A stretch of DNA of 64,000 nt from the NCBI GenBank assembly GCA_933207985.1, contig OW240912.1, forward strand, positions 201,537,134-201,601,133. The letters are read 5' to 3'. Made by a program: the position numbers and the translations under genes. The notes beneath the pieces are model-generated. The model had not been told where the DNA came from, did no database searches, and saw only the letters and a program-made list of their open reading frames with translations. Shown here piece by piece: positions 31,376-43,299 of the stretch (position 1 is its first letter; each line of letters starts with the position of its first letter). The stretch comes from Pelobates cultripes (taxonomy: Eukaryota > Chordata > Amphibia > Anura > Pelobatidae).

Positions 31376-32224
31376 ATTAATGTATTATGTATACATGGGA
31401 CACATTGCAGGCAAGTTGCCTCTTTGAACACACAGACACATGTACTAATACATGCATAGACATATGCACACATTAATACACTCATGCATATACACACTGA
31501 TGAATACACATATGTGCACACTCTGATACACGCACACATATGCACAAACTGATGCTGTATATATGCCTGAGAGTGTTAGTCTGGTTGTCAGTATCCTCGT
31601 GTTTGTGAATTTGTATATCTGTGTCTGGGAGCAGATCTGTGGGGGATGCGGCTTAGGCTGGGAATATGATTATTATTATTATTGCCATTTATACAGCGCC
31701 AAAAGATTCCGTAGCGCCTTACAATATTACAAGAGGTGGGATTTAGCTATAAATAGGACAATTACAAGAAAACTTACAGAACCGATAGGTTGAAGAGAAC
31801 CCTGCTCAAACAAGCTTACAGTCTATAGGAGGGATTTATGTATGAGGGGAACTGCTTGGTATCTTGATGTCTTCATTGTGTTTATGGTTAGGCTCTGTTG
31901 TGTGGGTGGATGAATGTGTATAAAAATGACTGGCAGGGTAAATGTGGAAAGATGACTCTGACAGGGTGAGCGGGATGGGGTCAGTGTGCAGGCGAGGGTA
32001 AATTTGACAGCATAAGTGACTGTAAAAGCATGAGTGGGGTGATATACCTTGTCTATTATTTTCTAACTGTAACCATAAGATCTTATATTATGAATACTGA
32101 ACATATGGCAATTTGACTGTTTGTAGGGGGTGACTGGAATGTGACTGTGGCAGGGTAAAGTGGGTGGTTACTGTGATAGGGTGAGTGTGGCAAGGTTACT
32201 ATGTATGGGGGCAGAGAGACAGAA

Positions 32225-32262
<38 letters not shown>

Positions 32263-32857
32263 GTTGAGTCTTCTGTCACCATACATCAATCATGGACAGT
32301 TCTGAATCTTGCTGAGTGTCATGGGAAATTTAGTTTCCTACCTCTGCAGTGTCTAGGTTACCAATACCTGATACACCTTCTCGCTTATTAGTTAACTTTA
32401 ACCATAAACTCTTATACTATGGATGCTTAAAGAAAGATGTGGTAGAATGTTAAATTTAATAAAAATGTTCCTATCAAATCTACAAAACCCCTAATTATTA
32501 TATGTCAGTTCCTACTCAGGACACATGTTCAAGACTGGATTATCACCACCTTGGACATTTTGAGACATTATTCAGCATGAAGGCAAAAAAATTACCCTGT
32601 AATGGATTTAGTGACAAGAATAAAAAATTATGTATAATTGGCAGTATATGTTTTCAATAACACTAAAAAATAAAAAATAAAATTAAGAATGACAATGATA
32701 GATATAGCATACTTTTGTCCCAAAACCCCACTCATGGCCATTCTTTTCTTTTGTAGGCCTTGGTGTAGAACACAGAAAACCAGTGTCCAATATAGGGGAA
32801 CCCCCTTCTGTTTGGTGTCTTAGTGGTACATAGTAAATGGTGATACACAGTGTTTGA
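31376..32857. other. Unassigned sequence with short repeats
   Basis: CACA-type repeats near 31425-31550, a gcgccaaaagattccgtagcgc repeat at about 31668-31840, and an (ATT)n run at 32226-32262. No gene recognised. Confidence 0.55.
32226..32262 (+). repeat. (ATT)n microsatellite
   Basis: About twelve perfect tta/att trinucleotides. Confidence 0.95.
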
Positions 32858-33843
32858 TATACTGCATTTACTCAAAACTAATGCGCCATCGAATCTAATG
32901 CAAACCTCAATTTTTGAAACCTGGAAGCTGAAAAATGTTTTTGCTGGCAATTGTAACGCACATTACACAAGATACTACTATACAACGAAAATGTTTGTTG
33001 CCATATACCAAAGTAACATTGATGGTATTTAAATTTTCGTGTTACATGTTTAATAGATCCTATAGTGCCAGGAAAACAAACCTGTTTTCCTGGCACTATA
33101 GGTTTAATAGGTTCCCCCCTCCCTCGGGGCCCCCCTCCCCTTCAGTCACTTGAATACAGCACTGAGGTACCTCGGTGCTGGGTCAGACTTCGCCCACGCT
33201 CCTCCCCGCTGACGTCAGCCGGCGGGGGAGACCTAATGCGCATGCGTGGCAATGGCCGTGCGCGCGCGCATTAGACCTACCCATAGGAAAGCATTATTCA
33301 ATTATTCAATGCTTTCCTATGAGGAAAATCTGACGCTGGAGGTCCGTGAGGACGTCCAGCGTCAGAAAACGGACCAAAATTCCATTTGGATTCAGGAAGC
33401 CCTCTAGTGCCTGTCTGTTAGACAGCCACAGAGGGCAGACTTAGAGCTGCAATGTTAACATTGCAGTTTCTCTGGAACTGCAATGTTTTACTTTGCCGCA
33501 CTAAGTGCAAAAGGGTCACAGCACCTAGACTACTTTAATTAGCTGAAGTGGTCTGCGTGCCTACAGTGTCCTTTTAAGTCTATTCTTTCTTAAGCCCTCT
33601 TTCAAGAAGAAATTTGCCTGTGTGAATTCGCCAGAATGAAATTCGCCTGTGTGAATTCGCCTGTGTGATTTCTCCTATTTGAATTCAACAGTTTTAATTA
33701 GTCTGTTTGAATTCACCAGTTTTTATTCACCGGAATGAAATTTGCCCCGAATGTAATTTGCCATCGAATCTAATGCGCATTTACATTTTGGAAACTTTAT
33801 TTTTCAAAAAAAGTGCGCATTAGATTTGAGTAAATACAGTATT
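32858..33843. mobile_element. Terminal-inverted-repeat element with a MITE nested in it
   Basis: Left 'tactgcatttactcaaaactaatgcgcc' and right 'gcgcattagatttgagtaaatacagta' are inverted copies. 'gccatcgaatctaatgc' occurs near both ends (32882, 33761). The right part has short tandem 'cctgtgtgaattcgcc' units (33620-33760). Superfamily not identified and target duplication not clear. The MITE at 33059-33576 lies inside it. Confidence 0.7.
33059..33576. mobile_element. MITE-like repeat (about 518 bp)
   Basis: Starts 'cctatagtgccagg', ends 'gcctacagtgtccttttaag'. Internal hairpins: 'tgccaggaaaac...gttttcctggca', 'ataggaaagcattattcaattattcaatgctttcctat' and 'gacgctggaggtcc...gacgtccagcgtc'. Relatives at 20751-21098, 21940-22310 and 56478-56565. 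Confidence 0.75.
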
Positions 33844-33847
33844 TGTG

Positions 33848-33905
33848 TATATTATTATTAAGTTATTATTTATATAGCGCCAGCAAATTCTGTAGCCCTC
33901 TACAA
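33848..33905 (+). repeat. Short interspersed repeat copy
   Basis: 'attattatttatatagcgccagcaaattctgtagccct' matches the type at 4795 and 31668. Confidence 0.65.
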
Positions 33906-34959
33906 TTGGATATGATATCAGGAACAGTTATGCATAGGATTAGGTATGTGTGGAGTCTTGTTTTGTTGGTTTCCACCTCAGATGTCTTATTTCACTGATA
34001 TAAAGGAATATAGAGAGATGGGCGCCATCTTAGACCGTAAATAAGTCAGCCTGAACTCAACAGAAAAACAAGCTCTTTGCTTTATCTAACAATGGGTGTG
34101 AGTAGGAGATAAGATAAGCAGTGATTCTCAAAACACTTGCTTTGGCACCTCAACAATTCGAGGTTTAGGAATTTCTCAATTTTGTTCCGATTCAGATAAT
34201 GACAAAACCTGGCTCATTATGTGCATTTAAGATTCGATAAAGAACTGCACTAAGTTATAAAAAGGAAATTAGATTGACATGTGAACAAAATTCACAGTGG
34301 GCATTATAGACTTATTATATGCCCGTGACCTTCATACAAACTTTATAAAATACAGACCAGTATACCAGCTATCACAATTATTAGCATTTATTAATATGTC
34401 ACCAACATGTACAGGGGCTTCATATAGAACATTGACAGAAGTATACAAATATATATATTGGGGCCAGAGTGTCTATCGTGCAAAATTACAATATAAAATG
34501 GTAATAGATAAAATAATCATCTGCTTTAAACATTTCAGATTTTTAATTTATTCCTTATATTCTAGAAAATAATTAACTGCTGCATCACTAATTCACCCAT
34601 AAAACACAGAAAACACAAGCTGTAAGTAGGCATCATTATTATTGTGAATATAATTTGCTTAATTGCTCTAATAAATGTATAGGTCATGGCATAATGAGGT
34701 TTTTTTTTGTTTTTTTTTACTAAACAGCAACAACCAAATTTAGAAAATATATTTTAGCATTTCATTAAATTTGGAGGTATTTCAAACTCTGCTATTTTAG
34801 CCTAACTTTTTAAACCTGGTTTTAGGTTAAAGATAAATATTTGCTTTAATTACATATATTGTTAAAATAAAACAGGATTAGCCGGGCAATAGAATGACGT
34901 AACTATGAATCCCTCTTTATGTATTAGTGATCACATAATGTAATCTTTTGTGATTTAAT

Positions 34960-35000
<41 letters not shown>

Positions 35001-36480
35001 TTATTTATTTTTTAAATAAAAATACATTTGTGTGAAAGTAAATGAAGTTAAATGACCAAGTTTAAGGTAAGAGAACAGATAACAAAGACTGTTTGTATGC
35101 ACATAAAGTTATTTTTAACAAGTGGGGTAAACTAATCTGGAAAAAGTAGAGAACTGACAATGGAATTGCAAACTCGAGATCAAAATAGTGAAGCTATGAA
35201 AAATATGGGGAAATATTTCAAATGTGCAGTTTTTGCCTTCTTTTATCATTTGTCTACAATAAATAGTTCAATGCATAACCCAATATATATGTTGGACATG
35301 TCTTTCTAATACTATTGTTAGTACATACAAGGTGTACCTTTGAATGAAGCTCTGATAGAAGCTCTCAATCCAAGTTCTTCATCTCACAAATGGCATCTTC
35401 TTCCATATACGATATCTGCAGTTTCTTTCTGTTCTGTGTATTCTGTCTTCACAACTGTGGCATCATTTTTTTCTCTTGACCTGAATATTTAGTTTTTGCT
35501 GATTATGTCCTCTCGCTCTTTATTGACTTTGTTGCTTGTTGGCTTTAGAAAAAAATATGATTTTTATGTTTAATTTCTTTCTTCTATTGAGCTCTGTCTA
35601 CTAGCTTTACTCTCCTTCTCTCAGTTTGCATGTCTCTGTCTCTCTCTCTTTCTTTGACATAGCTACCTAACTTCCTGCCCTTGCATCTCTGCACAAACGT
35701 GGTACAACCACAAAAGACAAACTGCTTATGTTGACTATGCGCTAACATCCGTAGTACAGAACTACAGACTTGAATCCATGTGTCTGACCCATGAGGCTGC
35801 TAGATATGGGGGTCACACAAACCATAGGTCAACATCCAACATATTGACATTAATGACCAAAAACCAAATGGAGTGCCTTTGATTATTACACTGATTCTGC
35901 TGTGTGCATAACATGTGATAAAATAGTTGTTGTAGATCAGCATTCAAATACACAGAAATAGTGAATAAATAAAATAACAGGCCATAGGGTACTACTGATA
36001 AGGCATTTAATCAGCAGACAATGTTACAAGCCAGTGCATACACGGGAATAGCCCAAAATATTAGGGCTCCAGGACAAGATTGTCTCTTTCCCCTACCATT
36101 TACTTTCTGATAAATGTTCATTAGGTGTCACCTATAGTATTGAACAAAAAGAAGAAATATAACGTGTAGCATTTCAAAACCTACCTGCAAAAATATGGCT
36201 TTTTATAGTGTTATGTTTATTTGTCTTGACCAATTTAGTAGAATTTCCATCCATCTCTTGTTTCACGTTAATCTAGCTATATTCACTGCCTGCTGGGGAA
36301 CTGAGTTACACACGCAGCTTTTAAAATACATCTTCTTCTCCCTTTTTATTTCTCACACATGCACACTTATAAAAACACAACCACTGGGACAGATATACAA
36401 ATATTCTCAGCCCTACACCATTAAATATAACAACACACCTTTCCTGCCCAGATTATAGAAGGTGATGATTCAACAATTAT
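33906..36480. other. AT-rich sequence, no gene seen
   Basis: About 2.6 kb. A (GT)n(TA)n run at about 34964-35000. Frames at 34297-34572 and 36195-36458 have no recognisable domain. Nothing else is supported. Confidence 0.5.
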
Positions 36481-37114
36481 TGAGGTTGTCCACCCGCCTC
36501 GAGACACTTTGAGCATTATAATATACCTAACTAGGTTAAAAGAAAATCCAAATTGTGCTGGCACTCAATCACATGTGGGTGCAGGTATTCGAAGTCAACC
36601 CCAATGTAACCTCATAATATATACAACAATTTGAACATGAAAACCGCACTCTATGCATTAATTATGCATGCTAAAGAAAAATTAATAACTGAGTTTGTGA
36701 CAAAATTCATTTATTGATTAATAACCCAGTGTAAAAGAGTTGCTCCAATTAATAGGTGACCTTATCCTAAATTGATATATTATACACATCGAGAAAATTC
36801 ATAATATATACACAATATTTACAACCACTGGCCATCTCATATAACATACACCAAGCACAAGTTCATGGTATGTACAATGATTATTTACAACTAATTTACA
36901 GTCCTGATATCTCATACGAGTGGGGATACGATATCCTAGGTGGATCCACCACCTGTTAATGTACTAATAGGCCTTAAAAAATGAGAAGAAAAAATAAAAA
37001 AACAGCTATTATTGGCAAATAATAAAAAATGAAAAATAAAAGACTTAAAAAAACAGAAAAAGCAAAAAGGAAAAATTAAGGAAAAAAGTCTGTAAAGCAG
37101 TCCAGTTATGAAGA

Positions 37115-37408
37115 CTAGTGCACTAAAAATTGCTTTATATATGGGTGGATCTCACCATCAGTATTGATGTCTTCGCAGGGATATGCTGTAGTTGTATTGA
37201 GGGTTTTCCTAGAATGTAAAAGGCGTAACCCAATGAAACAGTGGGGAAGAGAGTCCTCTTTAGTTTTTAAGTATCTGGCCGTGAAGTTCTCATATAGAGT
37301 CAGATTGGTCAGCAGAAACAACGGTCCTGAAGACAATACTCTGAGCGGCAACAAATGGACGAGAAAAATCAGCTGTTCAGCAGCAAACGGCCTGCGTGCT
37401 CGGGACAT
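37115..37408 (-). CDS. Unrecognised 97-codon frame in the Penelope terminal region
   Basis: Starts MSRARRPFAAEQLIF and ends KQFLVH. Leucine-rich, no domain recognised. It lies about 45 bp downstream of a TATA-like 'tatttaaac', so it could be the start of the element's main frame before truncation, or chance. Low confidence as a real gene. Confidence 0.3.
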   Translation of the reverse strand: MSRARRPFAAEQLIFLVHLLPLRVLSSGPLFLLTNLTLYENFTARYLKTKEDSLPHCFIGLRLLHSRKTLNTTTAYPCEDINTDGEIHPYIKQFLVH

Positions 37409-37970
37409 CCACGTCCCTTCGACAACCCCTGCAGTGGACAGATGAAAGGGTTGCGTTTAAATATCCAAGTTAAGGCGGCTGTTACAGACTGCTTCTGCCT
37501 TTCTCACCACTTCCGCCTTGCTGTGGTGACGTCACTGTGCGTCACCGCGTCACATGTGTATGAACAAACTTTATTGTCCATATCATACAGGGCAATGCAC
37601 AATAGAGAAATTAAAGTTTAATACGATGTCCCATTCGAGCATATGGGAAACAATATAACATTTGAACATAATTGCCACTTAAAGTACAATATACAATGCA
37701 AACTGTATCTTATAAAGATACAGCATCCTATAGCAATATATACAAGACAGAAATGATTTCAGGGAATCCATTATTTACTTAAGATTAACACATCTCTCAA
37801 ATGCATTAAAGGGACAAGTAATCCTGTCTCTAACTGGTTATGTTATAAGCTGAGACCATAACTGATAGAAAACCATATATCAATATCTACATCATACAGA
37901 GGAAACATGACATGTTGCTCACCTGCAGTAGATGAACTCAGGGAGAGTCAATGGAAACCATAGGTAGAAT

Positions 37971-38564
37971 GTGTATGAGAACCAGTCGGAAAACCAGCTG
38001 TAAAAAATAGTAAAATAAAATAAAACCAGGATGATATGTCAAAAATACCAACAGGCCAAAGACAAACCTATAGCGTATAACTTACCCGTCGTGTAATCTC
38101 CCAATCTTATCCCCGGGCATACAACATGAGAGACCCTGGAGCACTGCCAGATAGCGGACCCATAAAGGTCAAAATGTAGGCGGAAAAGAGGATTTTTTTA
38201 CCTTTCCTGGTCAAATGGAGTCACTGTAAGGAGTGCAAGTTATGATACGAAGTCACTAAATGTGTATGTGTATGAGAACCAGTCGGAAAACCAGCTGTAA
38301 AAAATAGTAAAATAAAATAAAACCAGGATGATATGTCAAAAATACCAACAGGCCAAAGACAAACCTATAGCGTATAACTTACCCGTCGTGTAATCTCCCA
38401 ATCTTATCCCCGGGCATACAACATGAGAGACCCTGGAGCACTGCCAGATAGCGGACCCATAAAGGTCAAAATGTAGGCGGAAAAGAGGATTTTTTGACCT
38501 TTCCTGGTCAAATGGAGTCACTGTAAGGAGTGCAAGTTATGATACGAAGTCACTAAATGCTGGT
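37971..38564 (-). repeat. 297-bp perfect-looking tandem duplication
   Basis: 37971-38267 repeats as 38268-38564 with about one difference (tttttttacc against ttttttgacc). It lies immediately after the Penelope coding end, in terminal-repeat position. Confidence 0.92.
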
Positions 38565-38571
38565 TATCAAA

Positions 38572-38880
38572 TTATAAAAAGTGCTTTAGATCATAGTCTT
38601 CGTTCAACCCAGAGGGTGACAGAGTGTCTAGGATACTAATCCATTTAGTATCCTTTTGTAATAAAAGTTTCTGTCTGTCCCCGCCCGTCTGTAGGGGTGG
38701 AACTCTGTCTATGACCTGGAACCTTAACTGGTTCACGCTGTGACCTTGAGATTTAAAGTGTCTGGGCACTGGAGCTTCAGCAGTGCCGCGTTGTAAAGCC
38801 GCCCTAATACTCCTTTTATGCTCCCCTATTCGCTCTTTAACCGGCCGGACGGTCTCTCCCACGTATACATACCAAAAGGG
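38572..38880 (-). pseudogene. Penelope-like GIY-YIG endonuclease C-terminal fragment
   Basis: Reads YVYVGETVRPVKERIGEHKR, then PVPRHFKSQGHSVNQLRFQ, then KDTKWISILDTLSPSGLNE, the GIY-YIG fold and the 'W..L.TL.P.GLNE' end of Penelope proteins. Upstream of FWYVYVG the similarity stops, although the same frame stays open to a methionine at 39114; that upstream part is unrelated sequence. RT is missing, so this is a truncated remnant. Confidence 0.85.
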
Positions 38881-38884
38881 ACCG

Positions 38885-39427
38885 TTGAAGGATGCTCCTA
38901 GCACTTCCTGAGGACTCCAAGCACTGCAGCAGACACCACAACCAACGAACCTGAGAAGCATTTGAATGCTCTCAAGCATATGAATGCTGTAAGCAGCTGA
39001 ACAGGAAAAGCATACAATCAGCTTATACTCCTGGCAATCAGCATACAATCCAATTCCCCCAATAACAAGACGACACTTTGTTTTGAGGTCAAGCAGAACT
39101 GACTGTACTGGCACATACAGCCTCTTTTATTCACAATCCACAAACATAGTACTGCCCACAGGGTTTTGAAATACAACCAATCAATCCGTACAATACACAC
39201 AGACACTCCTACACAAAATCCTCCCCTCTGCCTGTGATATAATTACTGAACACAATGGTTAATATAATTATCACAGGCAGAGAAATACAGTATTATAAAA
39301 CATATCACAGGGACCCCAAAACATGTAATAACCCCATAAAAAGTATATCCTCGATACCGGGGGATCTGGGTGAACCACATATCCAAAATTCACCCAGATC
39401 TGGCGTTCAGTAGTTTGGAAGATACAG
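38885..39427 (-). repeat. LTR-like sequence ending at the assembly gap
   Basis: Contains the hairpin 'gatctgggtgaaccacatatcc...cacccagatc' (39363-39400), almost identical to one in the solo LTR (47751-47788), and on the minus strand an AATAAA ('gtgaataaaagaggc') near 39120. Probably an LTR of a related retroelement, cut by the gap. Confidence 0.55.
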
Positions 39428-39527
39428 NNNNNNNNNNNNNNNNNNNNNNNNNNNNNNNNNNNNNNNNNNNNNNNNNNNNNNNNNNNNNNNNNNNNNNNNN
39501 NNNNNNNNNNNNNNNNNNNNNNNNNNN
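39428..39527. other. Assembly gap (100 N)
   Basis: A run of exactly 100 N, the conventional filler for a gap of unknown size. Confidence 0.99.
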
Positions 39528-39950
39528 TTTAATGCAGATTCCGCAGAACACATACAGGCTATATGAAAAATAATTACTGTATAATGTGTCCCCTGTTGTA
39601 TAGTTTAAAACTACTGCACTGTGTCTTTGTGCACCAAATACTGGTGAGATGGCACCGTGTAGAAAAGTCCAAACAGTGTCTGTGAGTTAAAAAGGCCGCC
39701 ATCCATTGTTCTCACCATGTGTTTCATCCATTGTTCTCACCATGTGCCTCTGATACATGAAATGGTGGCCACCCAGTAACTCCACAGTATGTCCCCAGAT
39801 AGTTCTTAAAGGGCCAGCAGCAGCACAACACAAGTCCATTATGCCCAAATCATGTCTTTAAAGGGCAATACATCCCAATACGGGCAATACGGGATCTTTT
39901 TTCTGCCATGGCCAAACCATCTAAACTAACACTAGGAACGTCGTGTCCCT
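39528..39950. other. Unassigned sequence after the gap
   Basis: Includes a short direct repeat 'catccattgttctcaccatgtg' (39700 and 39726) and 'gggcaatac' repeats. Perhaps the rest of the LTR-like element. Confidence 0.4.
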
Positions 39951-39959
39951 CAATTTTAA

Positions 39960-40300
39960 ACTCATCACATATCTAGAATAAGTTCAAAATTAAGAATAAT
40001 TTTGCCAACAATCCCTCTCCACTTATTCCAGTTTTACGGAATAGGCAGTTCACCCCTGGCATGAGACCGCATCATTTTAAAAATTTAGAAAGGGCAGGTA
40101 TTCTGAGATATCAACATCTATGGCCAGGTGGGAAGATAGTCTATTTATGAAAGACTTAAATTCAAAGACACATCTGACGATTGAAAGGGACATGTTTAAA
40201 GACAAGGGCTTCTCTTCTGCGATGACTGATACCCTCCTAAAGGCCATAAACCACTCAGGATTATCCACTTATTACAAAGTCTAAGACACATTTTCAGCAT
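39960..40300 (+). pseudogene. L1-like ORF2 C-terminal fragment, plus strand
   Basis: The plus frame shows 'NNPSPLIPVLRNRQFTPG', then 'AGILRYQHLWPGGKIVYL', matching the region between RT and the C-terminal zinc motif of L1 ORF2 proteins, with frameshifts and stops. Short and dead. Confidence 0.6.
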
Positions 40301-40305
40301 GGGCT

Positions 40306-40434
40306 ACTCTTTTCCTTTTTATATATTTATTTATTTATTAAGGGCTATGTAGCAATATTCATATCAGAGGTCTTGAGCAGATTTGATTCTTTTAGTCTCT
40401 ATGAAAAAATGTCTCTTTTCCTTTTTATATATTT
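40306..40434. repeat. Inverted copy of a piece of the neighbouring L1
   Basis: 'agaggtcttgagcagatttgattc...tatgaaaaaatgtc' (about 40361-40410) is the inverted copy of 40556-40606 in the minus-strand L1. Also 'ctttttatatatttatttatttatt(ttt)taagggctatgtagcaatattcat' occurs twice (40316 and 40421). Confidence 0.75.
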
Positions 40435-40454
40435 ATTTATTTATTTTTTAAGGG

Positions 40455-40943
40455 CTATGTAGCAATATTCATCATTGGCATATACTGATCTCTTATTTCC
40501 AACCACTGTTGCCATCTTCGTTTATATAGATCCTCTCTACCCTTAACTCTGCTTGACATTTTTTCATAGAGGCTAAAAGAATCAAATCTGCTCAAGACCT
40601 CTGATATTGTTGGTGTTTGTTTCCATTTATGAGCAATGGTAATTTTTGTTGCTGTTAAGCAATGAATAATCATATATATTGCTTCTTCCCTAATTTGTAT
40701 AGGGAATATATGGAGTAAAAAACATTCTGGTCTGAATAGAATAGTGACCTTCAGTACTATCCTAAAAAAAATTTCTATATCCTCCCATAATTTAGTAATA
40801 CTCGGGCAAAGCCAAAAAATATGAAGTATAGATCCCTCATGTTTTAAACAACGCCAGCATAAATTGCTCGTTCCTAGGTAAATATGTGCTAATTTGGCAA
40901 AACCATCGCATAATAACTTTGCAGTAAGTTTCCCAGTGACCAA
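40455..40943 (-). pseudogene. L1 ORF2 C-terminal part (zinc motif)
   Basis: Contains NLCWRCLKHEGSILHIFWLC, the CX2CX8HX4C motif of L1 ORF2 proteins, then a helical tail. It overlaps the end of the RT frame (40837-42690), showing a frameshift near 40930 ('GHWETYCKV' in one frame, 'VTGKLTAKL' in the other). No catalytic residues of its own. Confidence 0.82.
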
Positions 40944-42839
40944 GACTACAGGAAACCTCTTTAGTTTTCCTTTGTGCCTGAAACAAAGTTGTTAGCGGGA
41001 ATGATTCCCCTAAATCACTTTCCCATTTTAGGACATATTTCTGTTTCTTAGGTTCCTCCTGTGTTAGCAGAGTATTATAACAAAAAGACAATGCTTTGCT
41101 GTTAGGTAATTTCTTCGTGCATTTTAATGCAAACGGTGTTAGTGACTGGATCTCTTTAATTTTGTTTATGTATAGAATATTCCTAATCCTTAGATATGTG
41201 AATATTTCTCTGGGTGGTAGGGAGTACTCTTTAACCAGTTCGGGAAATGATTTGGAACCTGAGCCATTAAGTAATGACCGTATATGACATACACCTAGCT
41301 GTGTCCAAGGTTCCAACTGCAGGTCTGGAGTAAAAACAGTCAGAGTCTGCAGAGGTGCCACAAATAATAAATCTTGTCCTACTGAAAGTTTGAGAATTGA
41401 CTCTCTCCATATATGGAGAAGAGTTTTTGTGGTTGGGAACAACTCTGTTGCCTTATTAGGTACTATATTCCCAGACCATAGTGCGAACGATAATGAGCCT
41501 TGTAAAAATCGTGCACTTTCTAGTGCCAGCCACAGCGGAGGAGAAACCCTTTCAAGTATTGAAAGACCTTGAGCAAGTAGTGTAGCCTTATAATAAATTT
41601 TGACATTTGGAACACCTAAACCAAATGAAGGCCAAAGCTGGTCTTGTGCGATTCGTGGGGGTTTCCTTTTCCAGATATGCACATTGATAAGTGCCTGGAA
41701 CTTCCGAAGTATGGTATTTGGAATGGTAATTGGCAATGTCCGAAAAAGATATAGGATATGGGGCAGAATCATCATTTTTATTGTTTGTATACGACCCAAA
41801 CAGGATATTTCTTTATTTTCCCATTTTTTGAGTTGGCGGTCTAATTTGTATATTAATGGGAGATGGTTTTCTTTTATTATCAGCGTTTGTGTTATGGGAA
41901 GTTTGATACCTAAATAGGATATGGATGTTTTGCGCCAGTCAAATGGGTATAATGATTTTAAGCATTGTATAGTAGCTGTTGAGAGCCCTAGTACCAATGC
42001 CTGTGATTTTTTAAAATTATTTTTATAATATGACAATTGGCCATATCTTTCAAGCGTGCTCAATAATTGAGATATTGATGATTCTGGGTCTGATAAAAAT
42101 AATAGGACATCATCCGCAAAAAGAGCGATTTTTAGATCCCCTATTGGGGTATTTAAACCTTTGATTCCTTTCTGGGCTTTAATATGTCTTACAAGGGGTT
42201 CCATGCACAAAATGAAAATCAGTGGGGATAGTGGGCATCCTTGTCTGGATCCATTTGTAATTTGAAATGATCTAGACAAAAATCCAGAGTTATATATTTT
42301 GGCCACAGGATTAGAATAAAGAACCATTATATTACTCAAAAAAGCTAGGGGGAACCCCATTCTTAACAATACTTCCTGCATATAAGACCAGTTTAGTCGA
42401 TCAAACGCTTTCTCTGCTTCGAGGGCTAATAATAAACCCTTCTGTTTGCTGACTGGTGCCCAAGTGATTATATTTAAAAAATTACGGGTATTGTCTCCCG
42501 GTTCTCTTGACGGTACAAACCCTGATTGCTCCGGTGAAATCAAATCTGTTAACATAGGTTTTATTCGTGTAGCCAAAATTTTTGCATATAGTTTTATGTC
42601 TGTATTTAATAGAGAAATCAGTCTTAAATTAACACATTCATTGGGCACTTTACCTGGTTTAGGTAAAGTAATAATATGGGCCAAAAGCATTTCTTTCGGT
42701 AAAGACCCAGCAACCTTAAAATAATTAAATAAATTTGTAAGATATGGTGTAAGTTGAGCTTCAAAAATTACATAAAAATTATTTGGAAACCCATCTGGGC
42801 CCGGAGCTTTATTTTTGGGAAGTGTATATATTGCCTTTC
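40837..42839 (-). pseudogene. L1 ORF2 reverse transcriptase
   Basis: The frame covers KAIYTLPKNKAPGPDGFP, LINTDIKLYAKILA-like and GFVPSREPGDNTR, then LEAEKAFDRLNW (first catalytic Asp), NGSRQGCPLSPLIF and ALFADDVLLF (catalytic FADD, about 42105-42125). The longest methionine-started frame is 42690-40837 (617 codons). The RT core looks intact. Upstream the frame shifts near 42840 into the linker frame, and the endonuclease is absent, so the copy is inactive. Confidence 0.88.
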
Positions 42840-43289
42840 TTACTTCAAAAGGACATTACATTGTTGAGTAGTTAATCTAGGCAAATTAACCTCGTTAAGG
42901 AAAACGGATATGTCATTTTTTGAAGGCTGGTACGTATTTATGTCCAGCCTTAAGTTATATAATTTTTGGTAAAAAGAGCCCAACTCCTCCACTATATCTT
43001 GCGGGTTGTACAATTTTATGCCGTTTGAATATATTAAGAATGGAATTTTAGTCTGTAAATATTGGGACTTTAATTTACTTGCTAATAATTTACCAGCCTT
43101 ATTGCCCTGCGAATAATATGTCTGTTTTAGTTTCCTTAATTGTCTCTCTATTGTATTTACGCACATCTCTTGTATTTCTTGTTTGATTTTGGCTATCTGT
43201 TTAGATATTATTTTAGTGGGGTTCATTTTATTTGCTTTATCTAGTTCACTAAGTTTGTTTACTAGACTTTCTTTATCTGCCGATATCAT
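42840..43289 (-). pseudogene. L1 ORF2 linker between endonuclease and RT
   Basis: Lysine-rich helical frame with ERQLRKLKQTYYSQGNKAGKLL and IPFLIYSNGIKLYNPQDIVEELGSFYQKLY, typical of the segment just before the L1 RT domain. It joins the RT frame by a frameshift near 42840. Truncated upstream at about 43290. Confidence 0.78.
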
Positions 43290-43299
43290 GAAATATAAT

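Larger units (their letters stand above)
36481..38884 (-). mobile_element. Penelope-like element, minus strand, 3' part and terminal repeat
   Basis: On the minus strand a GIY-YIG endonuclease (38572-38880) is followed by a 297-bp segment present twice in tandem, then a 5'-like region with a 'tatttaaacgc' TATA-like motif (near 37452-37462) and a short frame at 37115-37408. Tandem terminal segments (pLTRs) are usual in Penelope-like elements. The left boundary is uncertain; the right boundary is where coding similarity stops. Confidence 0.6.
40435..43290 (-). mobile_element. L1-like LINE, 5'-truncated, minus strand
   Basis: Three frames on the minus strand cover the ORF2 linker, RT and C-terminal zinc region. 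The apurinic endonuclease and ORF1 are missing. The 3' end is the 'aaaaaataaataaataaatatata' side at 40435. It is distinct in sequence from the full-length L1 at 48.6-55.3 kb. Confidence 0.85.

Noticed and set aside
39370..39573. Frame running across the N run
   Set aside because: Includes unknown bases, so it is meaningless.
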